Source of the DNA: Flavobacterium branchiicola
GTDB lineage: Bacteria; Bacteroidota; Bacteroidia; Flavobacteriales; Flavobacteriaceae
Length of the DNA: 64,000 nucleotides
Reading direction: 5' to 3'
Assembly (NCBI RefSeq): GCF_018383905.1
Contig: NZ_JAGYWA010000008.1
Span: forward strand, 124,001 to 188,000
This document shows positions 37,876 through 46,325 of the stretch, one piece after another; the first letter of the stretch is position 1, and each line of letters starts with the position of its first letter. Position numbers and translations under genes: made by a program. The notes beneath the pieces are model-generated. The model saw only the letters and a program-made list of their open reading frames with translations. It was not told the DNA's origin and made no database searches.

Positions 37876-39096
37876 TTACAAATTACCAATACTGTCCAAT
37901 TCTCTTTTCAAAGGTTCGATTTGTTTCATGAAACGAGTTCTGTCATTTCCTGTTAGTGATTCTCCGGTTGGTAAATTCAATCGAAGGGCATCAACCTGAA
38001 TACCATTTTTCCAAAAACGATAACATACGTGTGGTCCCGAAGCTAATCCGGTGCTTCCTACTAATCCGATAGTTTGTCCCTGAGTAACACGTTGTCCGCG
38101 GCGAACCAAAATTCTTGACATATGTAAATATTGAGTAGAGTAGGTTCCGTTGTGTTTTACTTTTACAAAGTTTCCGTTTCCTGCAGTATATCCGGTTGCT
38201 TCTACGATTCCGGCTGCTGTTGTAGAAATCGGAGTTCCGGTTGGAGCAGCATAATCAGTTCCTTTATGCGCTTTCCAGGTATGTTGCACCGGATGAAATC
38301 TGTTCATTGTAAATCTTGAAGTGATTCGGCTGAACTTAATTGGGGTTTTTAAGAAGAAGTTTTTCAGTGTCTTTCCTTCATCATCATAATATTCAATTTT
38401 TCCGGAAGTGGTATCTCTTTCAAAAGGGAAAGCATAAATGATTTTTCCTTTATATTCAAAAAAGGCAGCTTCCAGTTCTTCAACGCCATCGTAAGTTTTG
38501 CCATTAATAAAGCGTTCAGTAAATATTAATCCGTAGCGATCCCCTTTTTTAAGTTTAAAAAAGTCAATAGACCAGGAAAATACTTTGGTAATTCTGCTGG
38601 CAAGTGCGGTTTCTACACTTTCGTTTCCTAAAGTTTCGGACAGCGAACTTTTTAGAACCCCACCAATAATTTTTCTTTTTAAAGTAACCGGTTTTACTTT
38701 TTTATACGCTTTGGCAATACTATCGCGTAAATCAACCACATAATAGCTTAAAGCATCAGGCTGATAAATAAAAACCTGAAGTTTATTTGTTTTGTTTTTA
38801 GATCGAAGTAAAGTAAACGGTTTATTGTAACGAATTGTTCTTACATCAAAAGAGTCTTTTACTTGTTCGACAATATCAAAAACCTTTTTGTCACCAATAT
38901 TTTGGCTTTGAAGAATTGATCCGAAAGAATCTCCTTTTGAAATAGTATCGTTAACAATATTAAAATCAGCATAGTTAAAGCCAAATTCTACTTTTTTAGT
39001 TTTTGGTTTAGTAGTTTTAGTTTCAACTTTTTCATCTGTTTTGTTGCATGAAAAAATTGATAGTAAAAGGATTATAAATAAAAATGCTTTTTTCAA
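37876..39096 (-). CDS. M23 family metallopeptidase lipoprotein
   Basis: 406 aa from a TTG at 39096, giving a standard lipoprotein signal (MKKAFLFIILLLSIFSC). The frame stays open 49 codons further, but that part overlaps the tryptophan dioxygenase gene; a start at 39135 (MKPTHNF) is the alternative. The C-terminal LytM domain (about 275-380) reads HKGTDYAAPTGTPI, AAGIVEATGYTAGNGNFVKVKH, TQYLHMS and GPHVCYRFWKNG. The first two zinc ligands (HxxxD) are intact, but the usual HxH is HVC. It likely trims peptidoglycan cross-links, or may be an activator-like LytM protein. It is third in an operon with DUF3108 and dioxygenase genes. Confidence 0.88.
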   Translation of the reverse strand: MKKAFLFIILLLSIFSCNKTDEKVETKTTKPKTKKVEFGFNYADFNIVNDTISKGDSFGSILQSQNIGDKKVFDIVEQVKDSFDVRTIRYNKPFTLLRSKNKTNKLQVFIYQPDALSYYVVDLRDSIAKAYKKVKPVTLKRKIIGGVLKSSLSETLGNESVETALASRITKVFSWSIDFFKLKKGDRYGLIFTERFINGKTYDGVEELEAAFFEYKGKIIYAFPFERDTTSGKIEYYDDEGKTLKNFFLKTPIKFSRITSRFTMNRFHPVQHTWKAHKGTDYAAPTGTPISTTAAGIVEATGYTAGNGNFVKVKHNGTYSTQYLHMSRILVRRGQRVTQGQTIGLVGSTGLASGPHVCYRFWKNGIQVDALRLNLPTGESLTGNDRTRFMKQIEPLKRELDSIGNL

Positions 39097-39118
39097 ACTT
39101 TTAATTTTTTTTGGGAAA

Positions 39119-40060
39119 TTATGCGTTGGTTTCATCTCCCCAATTGGACAATTCTTCTTCGGTCCACAATTTAGGAAAAAAGATGCGTCTTTGGTATTTT
39201 GGATGCATATATTTTTGCCAGTCACTTCCTCCGGTCGCTTCACCGTTGCCTTTTCCGCTTCCTAAAATGTATTTTCTTGCAGTGTTAAGATGTTGCATTA
39301 CCCAGGTAATATTTACAGTTTTGTCGTAATGACGCATCGCGTTTATTAACTCGGTATTTTGTTGATCTTCAATTGGTAGCTGAGTAAATTTTTGCCAGAT
39401 ATTTTTCGTTTTAAACAATGTTATTTGTTTTAAAAATTGATCTTTATATTTTTTCTCAAACTCATTCAGTAAGTATGATTTTTCACCGGTTTGGTAATCT
39501 TTTCCGGCTGCTTGCCAGTATAAATGTTCAAAACTGGTTTCTAAATCGGTGTTTTCGTCAAAACTTGCTTTGTATCTTCTGTCTGTTAAATTGATAACAT
39601 CTGTTGAAGCAAATTCGATCATTCGGTATTGTGCGCTCTGAAAACCACTTGCAGGAGTAAGTGTGTTTCTGAATTTCATATATTGATCAACTTCCATTCC
39701 GTTCTCCATAATACTGAAAGAATTGGTCAGCATATCAAAGTAACGCGTAATTCTGGAAAGTCTTTCGCTGAAAAAATCAACTTGAATATTTTGTGTTTCG
39801 GCAATTTGATCAATTTCCCACAAAATCATTTTAAAGATCAATTCGTTTACCTGATGATACATGATAAAGACCATTTCGTCAGGAAGCGTTGTGCGCTGTA
39901 TCTGGAGATTTAAAAGTGCATCAGTCTGAATGTAATCCCAATAAGTGATTGGTTTTGACCAAAGTAATCCTTCTAATTGTACATCAGTTTTTTGGTTTAT
40001 TGCTTGAAATTTTTGATCAATTTCTTTTAAAATTGATTCAGATTGGTCCGTAAGGTTCAT
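39119..40060 (-). CDS. Tryptophan 2,3-dioxygenase
   Basis: 313 aa. It opens the indole ring of tryptophan with heme iron and O2, giving N-formylkynurenine. The family features are present: LWSKPITYWDYIQTDALLNLQ, MYHQVNELIFKMILWEID, the substrate loop FRNTLTPASGFQSAQYR, and the C-terminal heme region MQHLNTARKYILGSG..ATGGSDW. Its start codon shares an A with the DUF3108 stop (TAATG), so they are translationally coupled. No kynurenine formamidase or kynureninase gene is in the window; tyrosine catabolic genes follow upstream of this operon. Confidence 0.93.
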   Translation of the reverse strand: MNLTDQSESILKEIDQKFQAINQKTDVQLEGLLWSKPITYWDYIQTDALLNLQIQRTTLPDEMVFIMYHQVNELIFKMILWEIDQIAETQNIQVDFFSERLSRITRYFDMLTNSFSIMENGMEVDQYMKFRNTLTPASGFQSAQYRMIEFASTDVINLTDRRYKASFDENTDLETSFEHLYWQAAGKDYQTGEKSYLLNEFEKKYKDQFLKQITLFKTKNIWQKFTQLPIEDQQNTELINAMRHYDKTVNITWVMQHLNTARKYILGSGKGNGEATGGSDWQKYMHPKYQRRIFFPKLWTEEELSNWGDETNA

Positions 40061-40830
40061 TATTTTTTAACTTTAAATGGATTTTTTAATCCTTTATATT
40101 CATCAAGATCCGCTTTAAGCGATCCTACAGCAAGATCTGCTTTTATTCTTATCGGAACTTTATTGTTGTCGTCTGTTATCCAAAGTGTTACACTCTCTTT
40201 TTCTTTAAAAACTCTGCCCGCTTGTACTAAAGGTTTGAAAACCATTGTAGAAACGGTTCCAAATTTAGTCGTAATATCTTGACGGCCTACATATTTTAAC
40301 TTAAATTTTGTGATTTCGTCATCAAAAAACATGTCAATTGTGATCGCTTCTCCAGATTTAAGTTTGTCAATATTAGGGTGGTTACGCAGGTAATAGAATG
40401 ATGAGATTATATCCTGTACATCATTGGTAATTACAATTGTTTTTTCGGTTTTGCGTTTGTAATCTTTAACTAAAACACGGTCTTCAGCTTGATTAAAAAA
40501 ACCTTCCTGATTTTTAGTATATCCGCCTTCATCGATTTTTCTAACATAGCGATAAGGTCTTCCGGTTTCTTTATCAAAATAGCTTTCGTATAAATCTTCT
40601 ACTTTGAAGAAAAATTTAGACATTCCGGTTGTGTAACCTTTACCCACTGCATGATGTACTTTTTTGTTGTTTATAGTTGCATCTTTAATTTCTAAAGTAG
40701 CATAACCGGCATTTATAATTCCATAATGAATTCTGAATTTAAAATACTCTCCCGTGTCGAAGGCGTCTTCTTTCTGCGAATCAAAACTAAAGGCTGTGAG
40801 GATAAATATGATGAGAAGTAGTTTTTTCAT
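40060..40830 (-). CDS. DUF3108 domain exported protein
   Basis: 256 aa with a signal peptide (MKKLLLIIFILTAFSFDSQ). The rest is a single DUF3108 domain: EYFKFRIHYGIINAGYATLEIKD at the front, EDLYESYFDKETGRPYRYVRKIDEGGY, VQDIISSFYYLRN, and TLWITDDNNKVPIRIKADLAVGS at the end. DUF3108 proteins are beta-rich envelope proteins of unknown function. It is first of the DUF3108-dioxygenase-M23 operon. It may pair functionally with the M23 lipoprotein in the periplasm rather than with the dioxygenase. Confidence 0.9.
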   Translation of the reverse strand: MKKLLLIIFILTAFSFDSQKEDAFDTGEYFKFRIHYGIINAGYATLEIKDATINNKKVHHAVGKGYTTGMSKFFFKVEDLYESYFDKETGRPYRYVRKIDEGGYTKNQEGFFNQAEDRVLVKDYKRKTEKTIVITNDVQDIISSFYYLRNHPNIDKLKSGEAITIDMFFDDEITKFKLKYVGRQDITTKFGTVSTMVFKPLVQAGRVFKEKESVTLWITDDNNKVPIRIKADLAVGSLKADLDEYKGLKNPFKVKK

Positions 40831-40893
40831 AGTACTGTTTTACAATTATTTATAAGGATAAATGCAAATTCTATTCCAAATGTACCAAAACAA

Positions 40894-40924
40894 AAAAACT
40901 CAGTCAAGGAATGACTGAGTTTTT
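40894..40924 (-). terminator. Rho-independent terminator (candidate sRNA end)
   Basis: AAAAACTCAGTCA (40894-40906) pairs with TGACTGAGTTTTT (40912-40924) around 5 bases. On the minus strand it lies 84 to 91 bp downstream of the candidate small-RNA start and upstream of the DUF3108 gene. Much further upstream lies hppD. Confidence 0.85.
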
Positions 40925-41002
40925 ATGCTATTAACTAACCAAAAAACTATAAATTATGAAATTTATATCAATTCAGAAGGAAACCACCCCTTCTTGATTT
41001 GC
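40894..41002 (-). ncRNA. Candidate small RNA or leader RNA, about 110 nt
   Basis: On the minus strand a -7 box TATCTTTG (41008-41015) is followed by about 110 bases ending in the strong terminator at 40894-40924. Within it lies a small hairpin AGAAGG-8 nt-CCTTCT (about 40976-40996). No gene fits. It is either a free small RNA or an attenuating leader of the DUF3108 operon. No tRNA or rRNA pattern is seen. Confidence 0.45.
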
Positions 41003-41007
41003 GAGTG

Positions 41008-41015
41008 CAAAGATA
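41008..41015 (-). promoter_or_regulatory. -7 box of the candidate small RNA
   Basis: The minus strand reads TATCTTTG, an exact TAnnTTTG match. No -33 TTTG lies at the 19-bp distance. Confidence 0.5.
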
Positions 41016-41124
41016 GATAGAAAGTTCAAAAAATAAATAGCAAAAGGCAAGTTTAACATAACATTTGCATAAAAAACATCATTTTACCGAGAATTCTTCT
41101 ACATAATGTAAAAATAATGCGATT

Positions 41125-42285
41125 TTACAATGTTCCTCTCAATTCTTGCTCTCTTTCGATAGACTCGAAAAGGGCTTTGAAGTTACCTGCACCGAATCCT
41201 TTTGCTCCCATTCTTTGAATAATTTCGAAAAAAAGTGTAGGTCGGTCCTGAACTGGCTTCGTAAAAATTTGTAATAAGTATCCATCTTCGTCTGCATCGA
41301 CCATGATGGCAAGTTTTTCAATTTCGTTTAAATCTTCTTTCATCATATCCATGTGAACGCCCAATCTTTCTGGGATTGCCTGGTAATAGGTATGAGGAGG
41401 AGCTGATAAAAATTCAACACCACGAGCTCTTAGTTGAGATACTGTTTTGATAATGTCATCTGTTGCAATGGCAATATGCTGAATTCCAGGTCCGCCGTAG
41501 AAATCTAAATATTCTTCAATTTGAGATTTTTTCTTTCCTTCAGCTGGTTCATTGATTGGAAATTTAATTCTTCCGTTTCCGTTAGACATTACTTTACTCA
41601 TCAATGCAGAATATTCTGTAGTAATTTGTTTGTCATCAAAAGAAAGGAAATTTACAAATCCCATAACGTCTTCGTAGAATTTTACCCACGTATTCATTTC
41701 GTTCCAACCTACATTTCCAACCATGTGGTCAATGTATTTTAATCCTGTTGGTTCCGGGTTGTAATCCGATTTCCATTCTTTGTAACCTGGCAAGAAAACA
41801 CCATTGTAGTTTTTTCTTTCTACAAAAATGTGAACTGTTTCCCCGTAAGTGTAAATTCCGGAGCGAACAACCTGACCAAATTCATCTTCTTCAACAGTTG
41901 GTTCCATAAAAGAACGTGCGCCACGTTTCATGGTTTCTTCGTAAGATTTTGTAGCATCTTCAACCCAAAGTGCTGCCACTTTTACTCCGTCTCCGTGTTT
42001 TTGAAGATGTGCATGAATAGGAGAGTCCTGTGTTAAAGGTGTCGTTAAAACAATTCTGATTTTATCTTGTTTTAAAACATACGATGCTTTGTCTTTTACT
42101 CCGGTTTCTAATCCGGCATAAGCCAATGACTGGTATCCGAAAGCAGTTTTATAATAATGTGCAGATTGTTTTGCGTTTCCAACGTAGAACTCTACATAAT
42201 CTGTTCCTAATAAAGGAAGGAAATCTTGTGCTCCTTCAAATATTTTCTCTAATCCGTATTCTACTGATTTTACTTCTTTTGACAT
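41125..42285 (-). CDS. hppD: 4-Hydroxyphenylpyruvate dioxygenase
   Basis: 386 aa. It converts 4-hydroxyphenylpyruvate to homogentisate with Fe(II) and O2 in tyrosine catabolism. Two vicinal-oxygen-chelate halves are visible. The iron ligands lie in YIDHMVGNV, GIQHIAIATDDI and the C-terminal RPTLFFEIIQRMGAKGFGAGNFKALFESIEREQ, which also carries the lid helix motif. The next gene on the same strand upstream is hmgA, which takes the product. A 245-bp repeat-filled gap separates the two, so they may be transcribed apart. Confidence 0.96.
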   Translation of the reverse strand: MSKEVKSVEYGLEKIFEGAQDFLPLLGTDYVEFYVGNAKQSAHYYKTAFGYQSLAYAGLETGVKDKASYVLKQDKIRIVLTTPLTQDSPIHAHLQKHGDGVKVAALWVEDATKSYEETMKRGARSFMEPTVEEDEFGQVVRSGIYTYGETVHIFVERKNYNGVFLPGYKEWKSDYNPEPTGLKYIDHMVGNVGWNEMNTWVKFYEDVMGFVNFLSFDDKQITTEYSALMSKVMSNGNGRIKFPINEPAEGKKKSQIEEYLDFYGGPGIQHIAIATDDIIKTVSQLRARGVEFLSAPPHTYYQAIPERLGVHMDMMKEDLNEIEKLAIMVDADEDGYLLQIFTKPVQDRPTLFFEIIQRMGAKGFGAGNFKALFESIEREQELRGTL

Positions 42286-42354
42286 GATGTTTATTTGTTT
42301 AATCGGTTAATCGTTTATCTGATAAAACCGAAGTGTTAGTGTTGTGTTTAAGTT

Positions 42355-42527
42355 TTTTACCGCAAAGTACGCAAAGACAAATCGCAAGGTTCGCAAAGTT
42401 TTTTATTGTTTAGACTTTGTAAATTGACAATAAACACAAAGCTTTGTGAACTTGTTTTGATAAAACTTTCTCAAAAATCCTTTGCGATCTTTGCGAAAAT
42501 TCTCTGCGCACTTTGTGTTACATCGAT
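42355..42527. repeat. CAAAG-word degenerate repeat (hmgA-hppD spacer)
   Basis: Repeated words CGCAAAG, AAGGTTCGCAAAG, complementary CTTTGCGATCTTTGCG and CTCTGCGCACTTTGTG make a long imperfect inverted repeat. It is related to the gmk-nadD spacer at 25045-25145. Confidence 0.6.
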
Positions 42528-42530
42528 TAA

Positions 42531-43688
42531 CTATTCAGTCCAAGACTTGTAGTACTGACCGTCATCCAATCCCATCGCTTCTTCTGTAACCATTAATGGT
42601 CTGAAAGTATCCACCATTACAGCTAATTCCTGAGTTTCTTTGTGGCCAATACTACGTTCCATTGCTCCGGGCGCTGGGCCATGCGGAATTCCTTTTGGGT
42701 GTAAAGTGATATGACCTTGCTCAATATTATTACGGCTCATAAAATCACCATCTACATAATACAAAACTTCGTCTGAATCTATATTGCTGTGGTTGTATGG
42801 TGCCGGAATTGCTTTTGGATGATAATCGTAAAGTCTAGGGCAGAAGGAACAAACAACAAATGTTGCTGTTTCAAAAGTTTGATGAACTGGTGGCGGTTGG
42901 TGAACGCGTCCCGTTATAGGTTCAAAATTGTGAATTGAAAATCCGTAAGGGAAATTATATCCATCCCAACCCACAACGTCAAAAGGATGTGTTGCATAAA
43001 CCACTTCGTGAATCATGCCTTCTTTTTTGATTTTAATTAAAAAATCACCTTTCTCGTCATGTGTTTCCAATTCGCTTGGCAAAATAAAATCACGCTCACA
43101 AAACGGAGAATGTTCTAAATGCTGACCTGATTGGTTTTTGTATCGTTTTGGAGTATAAAATGGAGAATAAGATTCTACGTAAAATAGTCTGTTTTCTTCT
43201 GTTTCAAATTCGATTTGGTAAATAATGCCGCGAGGAATAATTAGGTAATCACCATATTCAAACGGTATATTTCCTAACATGGTTCTTAATTTTCCTTTTC
43301 CTTTATGGATGAAAAGCATTTCATCTGCATCTGCATTTTTGTAGAAATACTTTCGAAGCGATTCTTTTGGTGCGGCAAGACCTATAATACAGTCTTTGTT
43401 GACCATCATTGCTTTTCGACTGTCCAGAAAATCATTTTCAGGTTTTAATTCAAAACCTTTAAAAAGTAATGATTTTATGTTTTTTCCGATTGCAATTTTT
43501 GGTTCAACCGAATAGGAGTTTAAGATTTCTTTTACCTGTGTTGGTCTGTGAACATGGTAGGATAATGATGAATGTCCGTGAAAACCTTCGGTTCCAAACA
43601 ATTGTTCATAGTAAAATCCGCCGTTAGGTTTTTCGAACTGGGTGTGTCTTTTTTGAGGGAAATCCCCAAGTTTATGATATAGTGGCAT
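42531..43688 (-). CDS. hmgA: Homogentisate 1,2-dioxygenase
   Basis: 385 aa, somewhat shorter than the eukaryotic enzyme (about 440) and usual for the bacterial short form. It opens the homogentisate ring to maleylacetoacetate. The cupin body is clear: GWDGYNFPYGFSIHNFEPITG, RVHQPPPVHQTFE, AIPAPYNHSNIDSDEVLYY and the iron-binding HPKGIPHGPAPGAMERS. Paired with hppD downstream it covers two successive steps of tyrosine degradation. The next enzymes (maleylacetoacetate isomerase, fumarylacetoacetase) are not in the window. Confidence 0.96.
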   Translation of the reverse strand: MPLYHKLGDFPQKRHTQFEKPNGGFYYEQLFGTEGFHGHSSLSYHVHRPTQVKEILNSYSVEPKIAIGKNIKSLLFKGFELKPENDFLDSRKAMMVNKDCIIGLAAPKESLRKYFYKNADADEMLFIHKGKGKLRTMLGNIPFEYGDYLIIPRGIIYQIEFETEENRLFYVESYSPFYTPKRYKNQSGQHLEHSPFCERDFILPSELETHDEKGDFLIKIKKEGMIHEVVYATHPFDVVGWDGYNFPYGFSIHNFEPITGRVHQPPPVHQTFETATFVVCSFCPRLYDYHPKAIPAPYNHSNIDSDEVLYYVDGDFMSRNNIEQGHITLHPKGIPHGPAPGAMERSIGHKETQELAVMVDTFRPLMVTEEAMGLDDGQYYKSWTE

Positions 43689-43698
43689 GGCTTTTTCA

Positions 43699-44000
43699 AT
43701 TAGATAATTTGTAAATTAGATAATTCGAAAATGTGAATTGCAAAGTAAACGATCCGTTCAATTTTTCAATTGACTGATCATCTCAATTCGATAGCAGCAC
43801 TATTCAGGATTTCTCTTGATAAGGAATTGAAGATACTCTAATAAACCTGTCCAATTTGTTTTCATTATAACAAATGTCGTAATTTTTTCCGAGTAAAATT
43901 ATAAATTATATCATTTAAACACCTAGATAAAACTAATTTTTTTTGATTTAAATTTTACATCAGGAAAAAAAAGCCTGTTTTTATTAAGTATTCCTGAATC
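43699..44000. other. Non-coding spacer between patatin and hmgA genes
   Basis: A 317-bp gap. A direct repeat ATTAGATAATT occurs at 43699-43709 and 43715-43725. The rest is A+T-rich without a convincing promoter, ORF or strong hairpin. A weak CAGG/CCTG hairpin with a T-run near 43960-43985 may end the patatin transcript. Confidence 0.5.
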
Positions 44001-44005
44001 GAATA

Positions 44006-46318
44006 TTAAAATAAGAATCCGATACTGAACCAGGTATAGCTTTTTGACATTTCCGGAGACCATGATTGCTTAATCTCAATTGGTCCAATAATAGTTTCAA
44101 GTCCATAACCTAATGCATAACCTGTATAGCTTGGCATTGAAATCCAATCTACGGTACTAAAAATATCATCACCAAGATTAGCAAAATTTGCAGAAAAGTT
44201 CACGTGATTTTTTTTGAATATTTCATAATCAAGTGTGATATCGGTTTTTATATAACTGTTTCCGGCAATGCTTAAAAAGTCATATCCATAGAAATAATTG
44301 AAGTTGTTGATTTTGTTGTAACCATAACCTCCAAAAATATAATCGAAAAACGGAACACTGTCGCTACCAATGTTAAAACCAGCATCAGCACCAATTTTTA
44401 CAGTTGCACGTCTGAACAAAGTTTTTGCAAAACCAACTTCTACTTTTGCGGTCGAGAACGGTTTAAAATTATGAGTAAAATCCGAAGAAGCTAAATACGT
44501 CTGAACATCAGAAGAAAAGTATAATCCGGAATGCGGAAAGCTTTTATTATCGAATGAGTCGTATTTTAAGTAACCAAAAACACTAAAATAGTTGCTCTTT
44601 TCTATGGTGTTTACTTCATTTGAAAGTGTTGGTGAATCTATTTTTAAGTATTTATATTCTAATCCTCCGCCCATTAAAAACTTCTGTACAAAAATGGTTT
44701 GAAAATAGGCCTGATTTGTAATGTCAAAAAAATCAACATTGATAAGATTTACACTTGGATTCCCTTCCAAAAGACTACTGAAACTAGTGGTGACATTTCT
44801 ATTGAACTGGTTTAATCTCGAGCGAAAGCCAAAACTAATATTAAATCCGTTTTCGATGTAATAATTAAAATCATATCTGAAATTATCGCCCAAAATAATG
44901 TCCAATGAGGTAACATCATTTTTTAGAAATGTTTTTTTGTGAGTAAGATTTAACAGAATGGCACTTTTGTATAATCCGTCGTAATGCAGTCCAAGTTTTA
45001 AATAGGTTTGTGTTGGGTTTTCTTTTAATACAAGATCCAGATTGTCTTTGTCTCCATCTGGCTCTAAACAATACGATATTGTGCTAAAGTTTTGAGTTGC
45101 ATCAAGATTATTAATTCCGGTTTTTAAGTCGGCGTAAGTTATGGTGCTTCCTGGTTTAAATCGAAGTTTACCGTTTATGTATTCTTTAGTGTAATTGTCT
45201 AATTTGTCGCTATTTATTTTATTGATTTCTAGTGTATCACTGCTAATTTTTAGTTTTGGTTTTTTGTAGAAGTTGTCTTCATTAACCAATGATTTTATCT
45301 TTTCATAAACAGCAAAAGTAGCTTCTTCTCCTTTTCTGATTATTTCTTCGCCTCTGTCAAATGAGATTACGCCAAAATCCCGAATATCTGGTTTAATGTA
45401 GATATCAGTATCTTTTACTTTGCTTTTCATTTTTTCGATCGACTGCAGATTGGTAATCTGAACAAGAATTCTTGTAGCGTTTTTGAGGTTTTTACGTTTC
45501 AGCAAATCATCCTGAACATCAACCCCAATAATAATATCGGCGCCCAGATTTCGAACTTCTTTTATTGGGTAATTATTGACAACTCCACCATCAACCAATA
45601 GATTACCATCTATTTCAACCGGAGTAAATAACGACGGAAAAGCCGCACTTGCCATCATTGCCTGAACCAGATTTCCTTTATTGAGTAAAACCTCTTCGCC
45701 AGTTTCTATATTGGTCGCTATACATAAGAAAGGAGTAGGAAGTTTATTGAAATCTCGAACATGACGCACATTTCTTGTCAGACTGCTCAATAAATTGTAA
45801 TTGTACATTCCTTTTGAAAGTGCTTCCGGAATTCCAATTTTAAAATTACTGAAAGGCAAAGTAATGGCATACAATTCGTCATTTTTTTTGCCGTAAAAAT
45901 TTTTAGATGAACGCGGAATATAGTCGTTGATCAATTCGTCAAAATTGGTTCTTTTAAAAATAGAGTCAATTTGCGAAGCATTATAGCCAGAAGCATAAAG
46001 TCCGCCAATTACAGATCCCATGCTTGTTCCGCCAATATAATCGATTTTGATTCCTGCTTCTTCAAGTACTTTTAGTACACCAATATGAGCAAAACCTTTT
46101 GCACCGCCACCGCTTAAAACCAAACCAATTTTTGGTCTTTTAACGCTATCTTGTTTGATATCTTGTGCCAAAGCTCTTTCTGGCAAAAGTAAAATGAATA
46201 GAAAAAGTAGGGGTACAAAGTACCATACAGTTTTAATTTTTACTGATGTCGAAATTTTTGAGAACAAAGAAAGTTCTTTTGGGCGGATATTTGAATTGGA
46301 AAGCTGGTTTAAGCACAT
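44006..46318 (-). CDS. Patatin-like phospholipase with C-terminal beta-barrel domain
   Basis: 770 aa from the ATG at 46318; a start at 46351 (11 codons more) would overlap uvrC. An N-terminal hydrophobic segment (TVWYFVPLLFLFILLL) acts as a signal. The patatin domain (about 60-260) has the oxyanion GGGAKGFAH, the nucleophile GTSMGSVIGG and the VDGGVVNNYPI aspartate. A POTRA-like part (SDTLEINKINSDKLDNYTKEYING) and an outer-membrane barrel of the BamA/Omp85 type follow to the C-terminus. This is the type Vd autotransporter layout (PlpD-like). It follows uvrC closely. Confidence 0.9.
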   Translation of the reverse strand: MCLNQLSNSNIRPKELSLFSKISTSVKIKTVWYFVPLLFLFILLLPERALAQDIKQDSVKRPKIGLVLSGGGAKGFAHIGVLKVLEEAGIKIDYIGGTSMGSVIGGLYASGYNASQIDSIFKRTNFDELINDYIPRSSKNFYGKKNDELYAITLPFSNFKIGIPEALSKGMYNYNLLSSLTRNVRHVRDFNKLPTPFLCIATNIETGEEVLLNKGNLVQAMMASAAFPSLFTPVEIDGNLLVDGGVVNNYPIKEVRNLGADIIIGVDVQDDLLKRKNLKNATRILVQITNLQSIEKMKSKVKDTDIYIKPDIRDFGVISFDRGEEIIRKGEEATFAVYEKIKSLVNEDNFYKKPKLKISSDTLEINKINSDKLDNYTKEYINGKLRFKPGSTITYADLKTGINNLDATQNFSTISYCLEPDGDKDNLDLVLKENPTQTYLKLGLHYDGLYKSAILLNLTHKKTFLKNDVTSLDIILGDNFRYDFNYYIENGFNISFGFRSRLNQFNRNVTTSFSSLLEGNPSVNLINVDFFDITNQAYFQTIFVQKFLMGGGLEYKYLKIDSPTLSNEVNTIEKSNYFSVFGYLKYDSFDNKSFPHSGLYFSSDVQTYLASSDFTHNFKPFSTAKVEVGFAKTLFRRATVKIGADAGFNIGSDSVPFFDYIFGGYGYNKINNFNYFYGYDFLSIAGNSYIKTDITLDYEIFKKNHVNFSANFANLGDDIFSTVDWISMPSYTGYALGYGLETIIGPIEIKQSWSPEMSKSYTWFSIGFLF

Positions 46319-46325
46319 AAAACAA

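Noticed and set aside
40964..41006. Tiny ORF MKFISIQKETTPS on the + strand in the candidate small-RNA region
   Set aside because: 13 codons only, and the opposite strand offers a better promoter-terminator pair. It has no Trp or Tyr codons as a classical leader peptide would.
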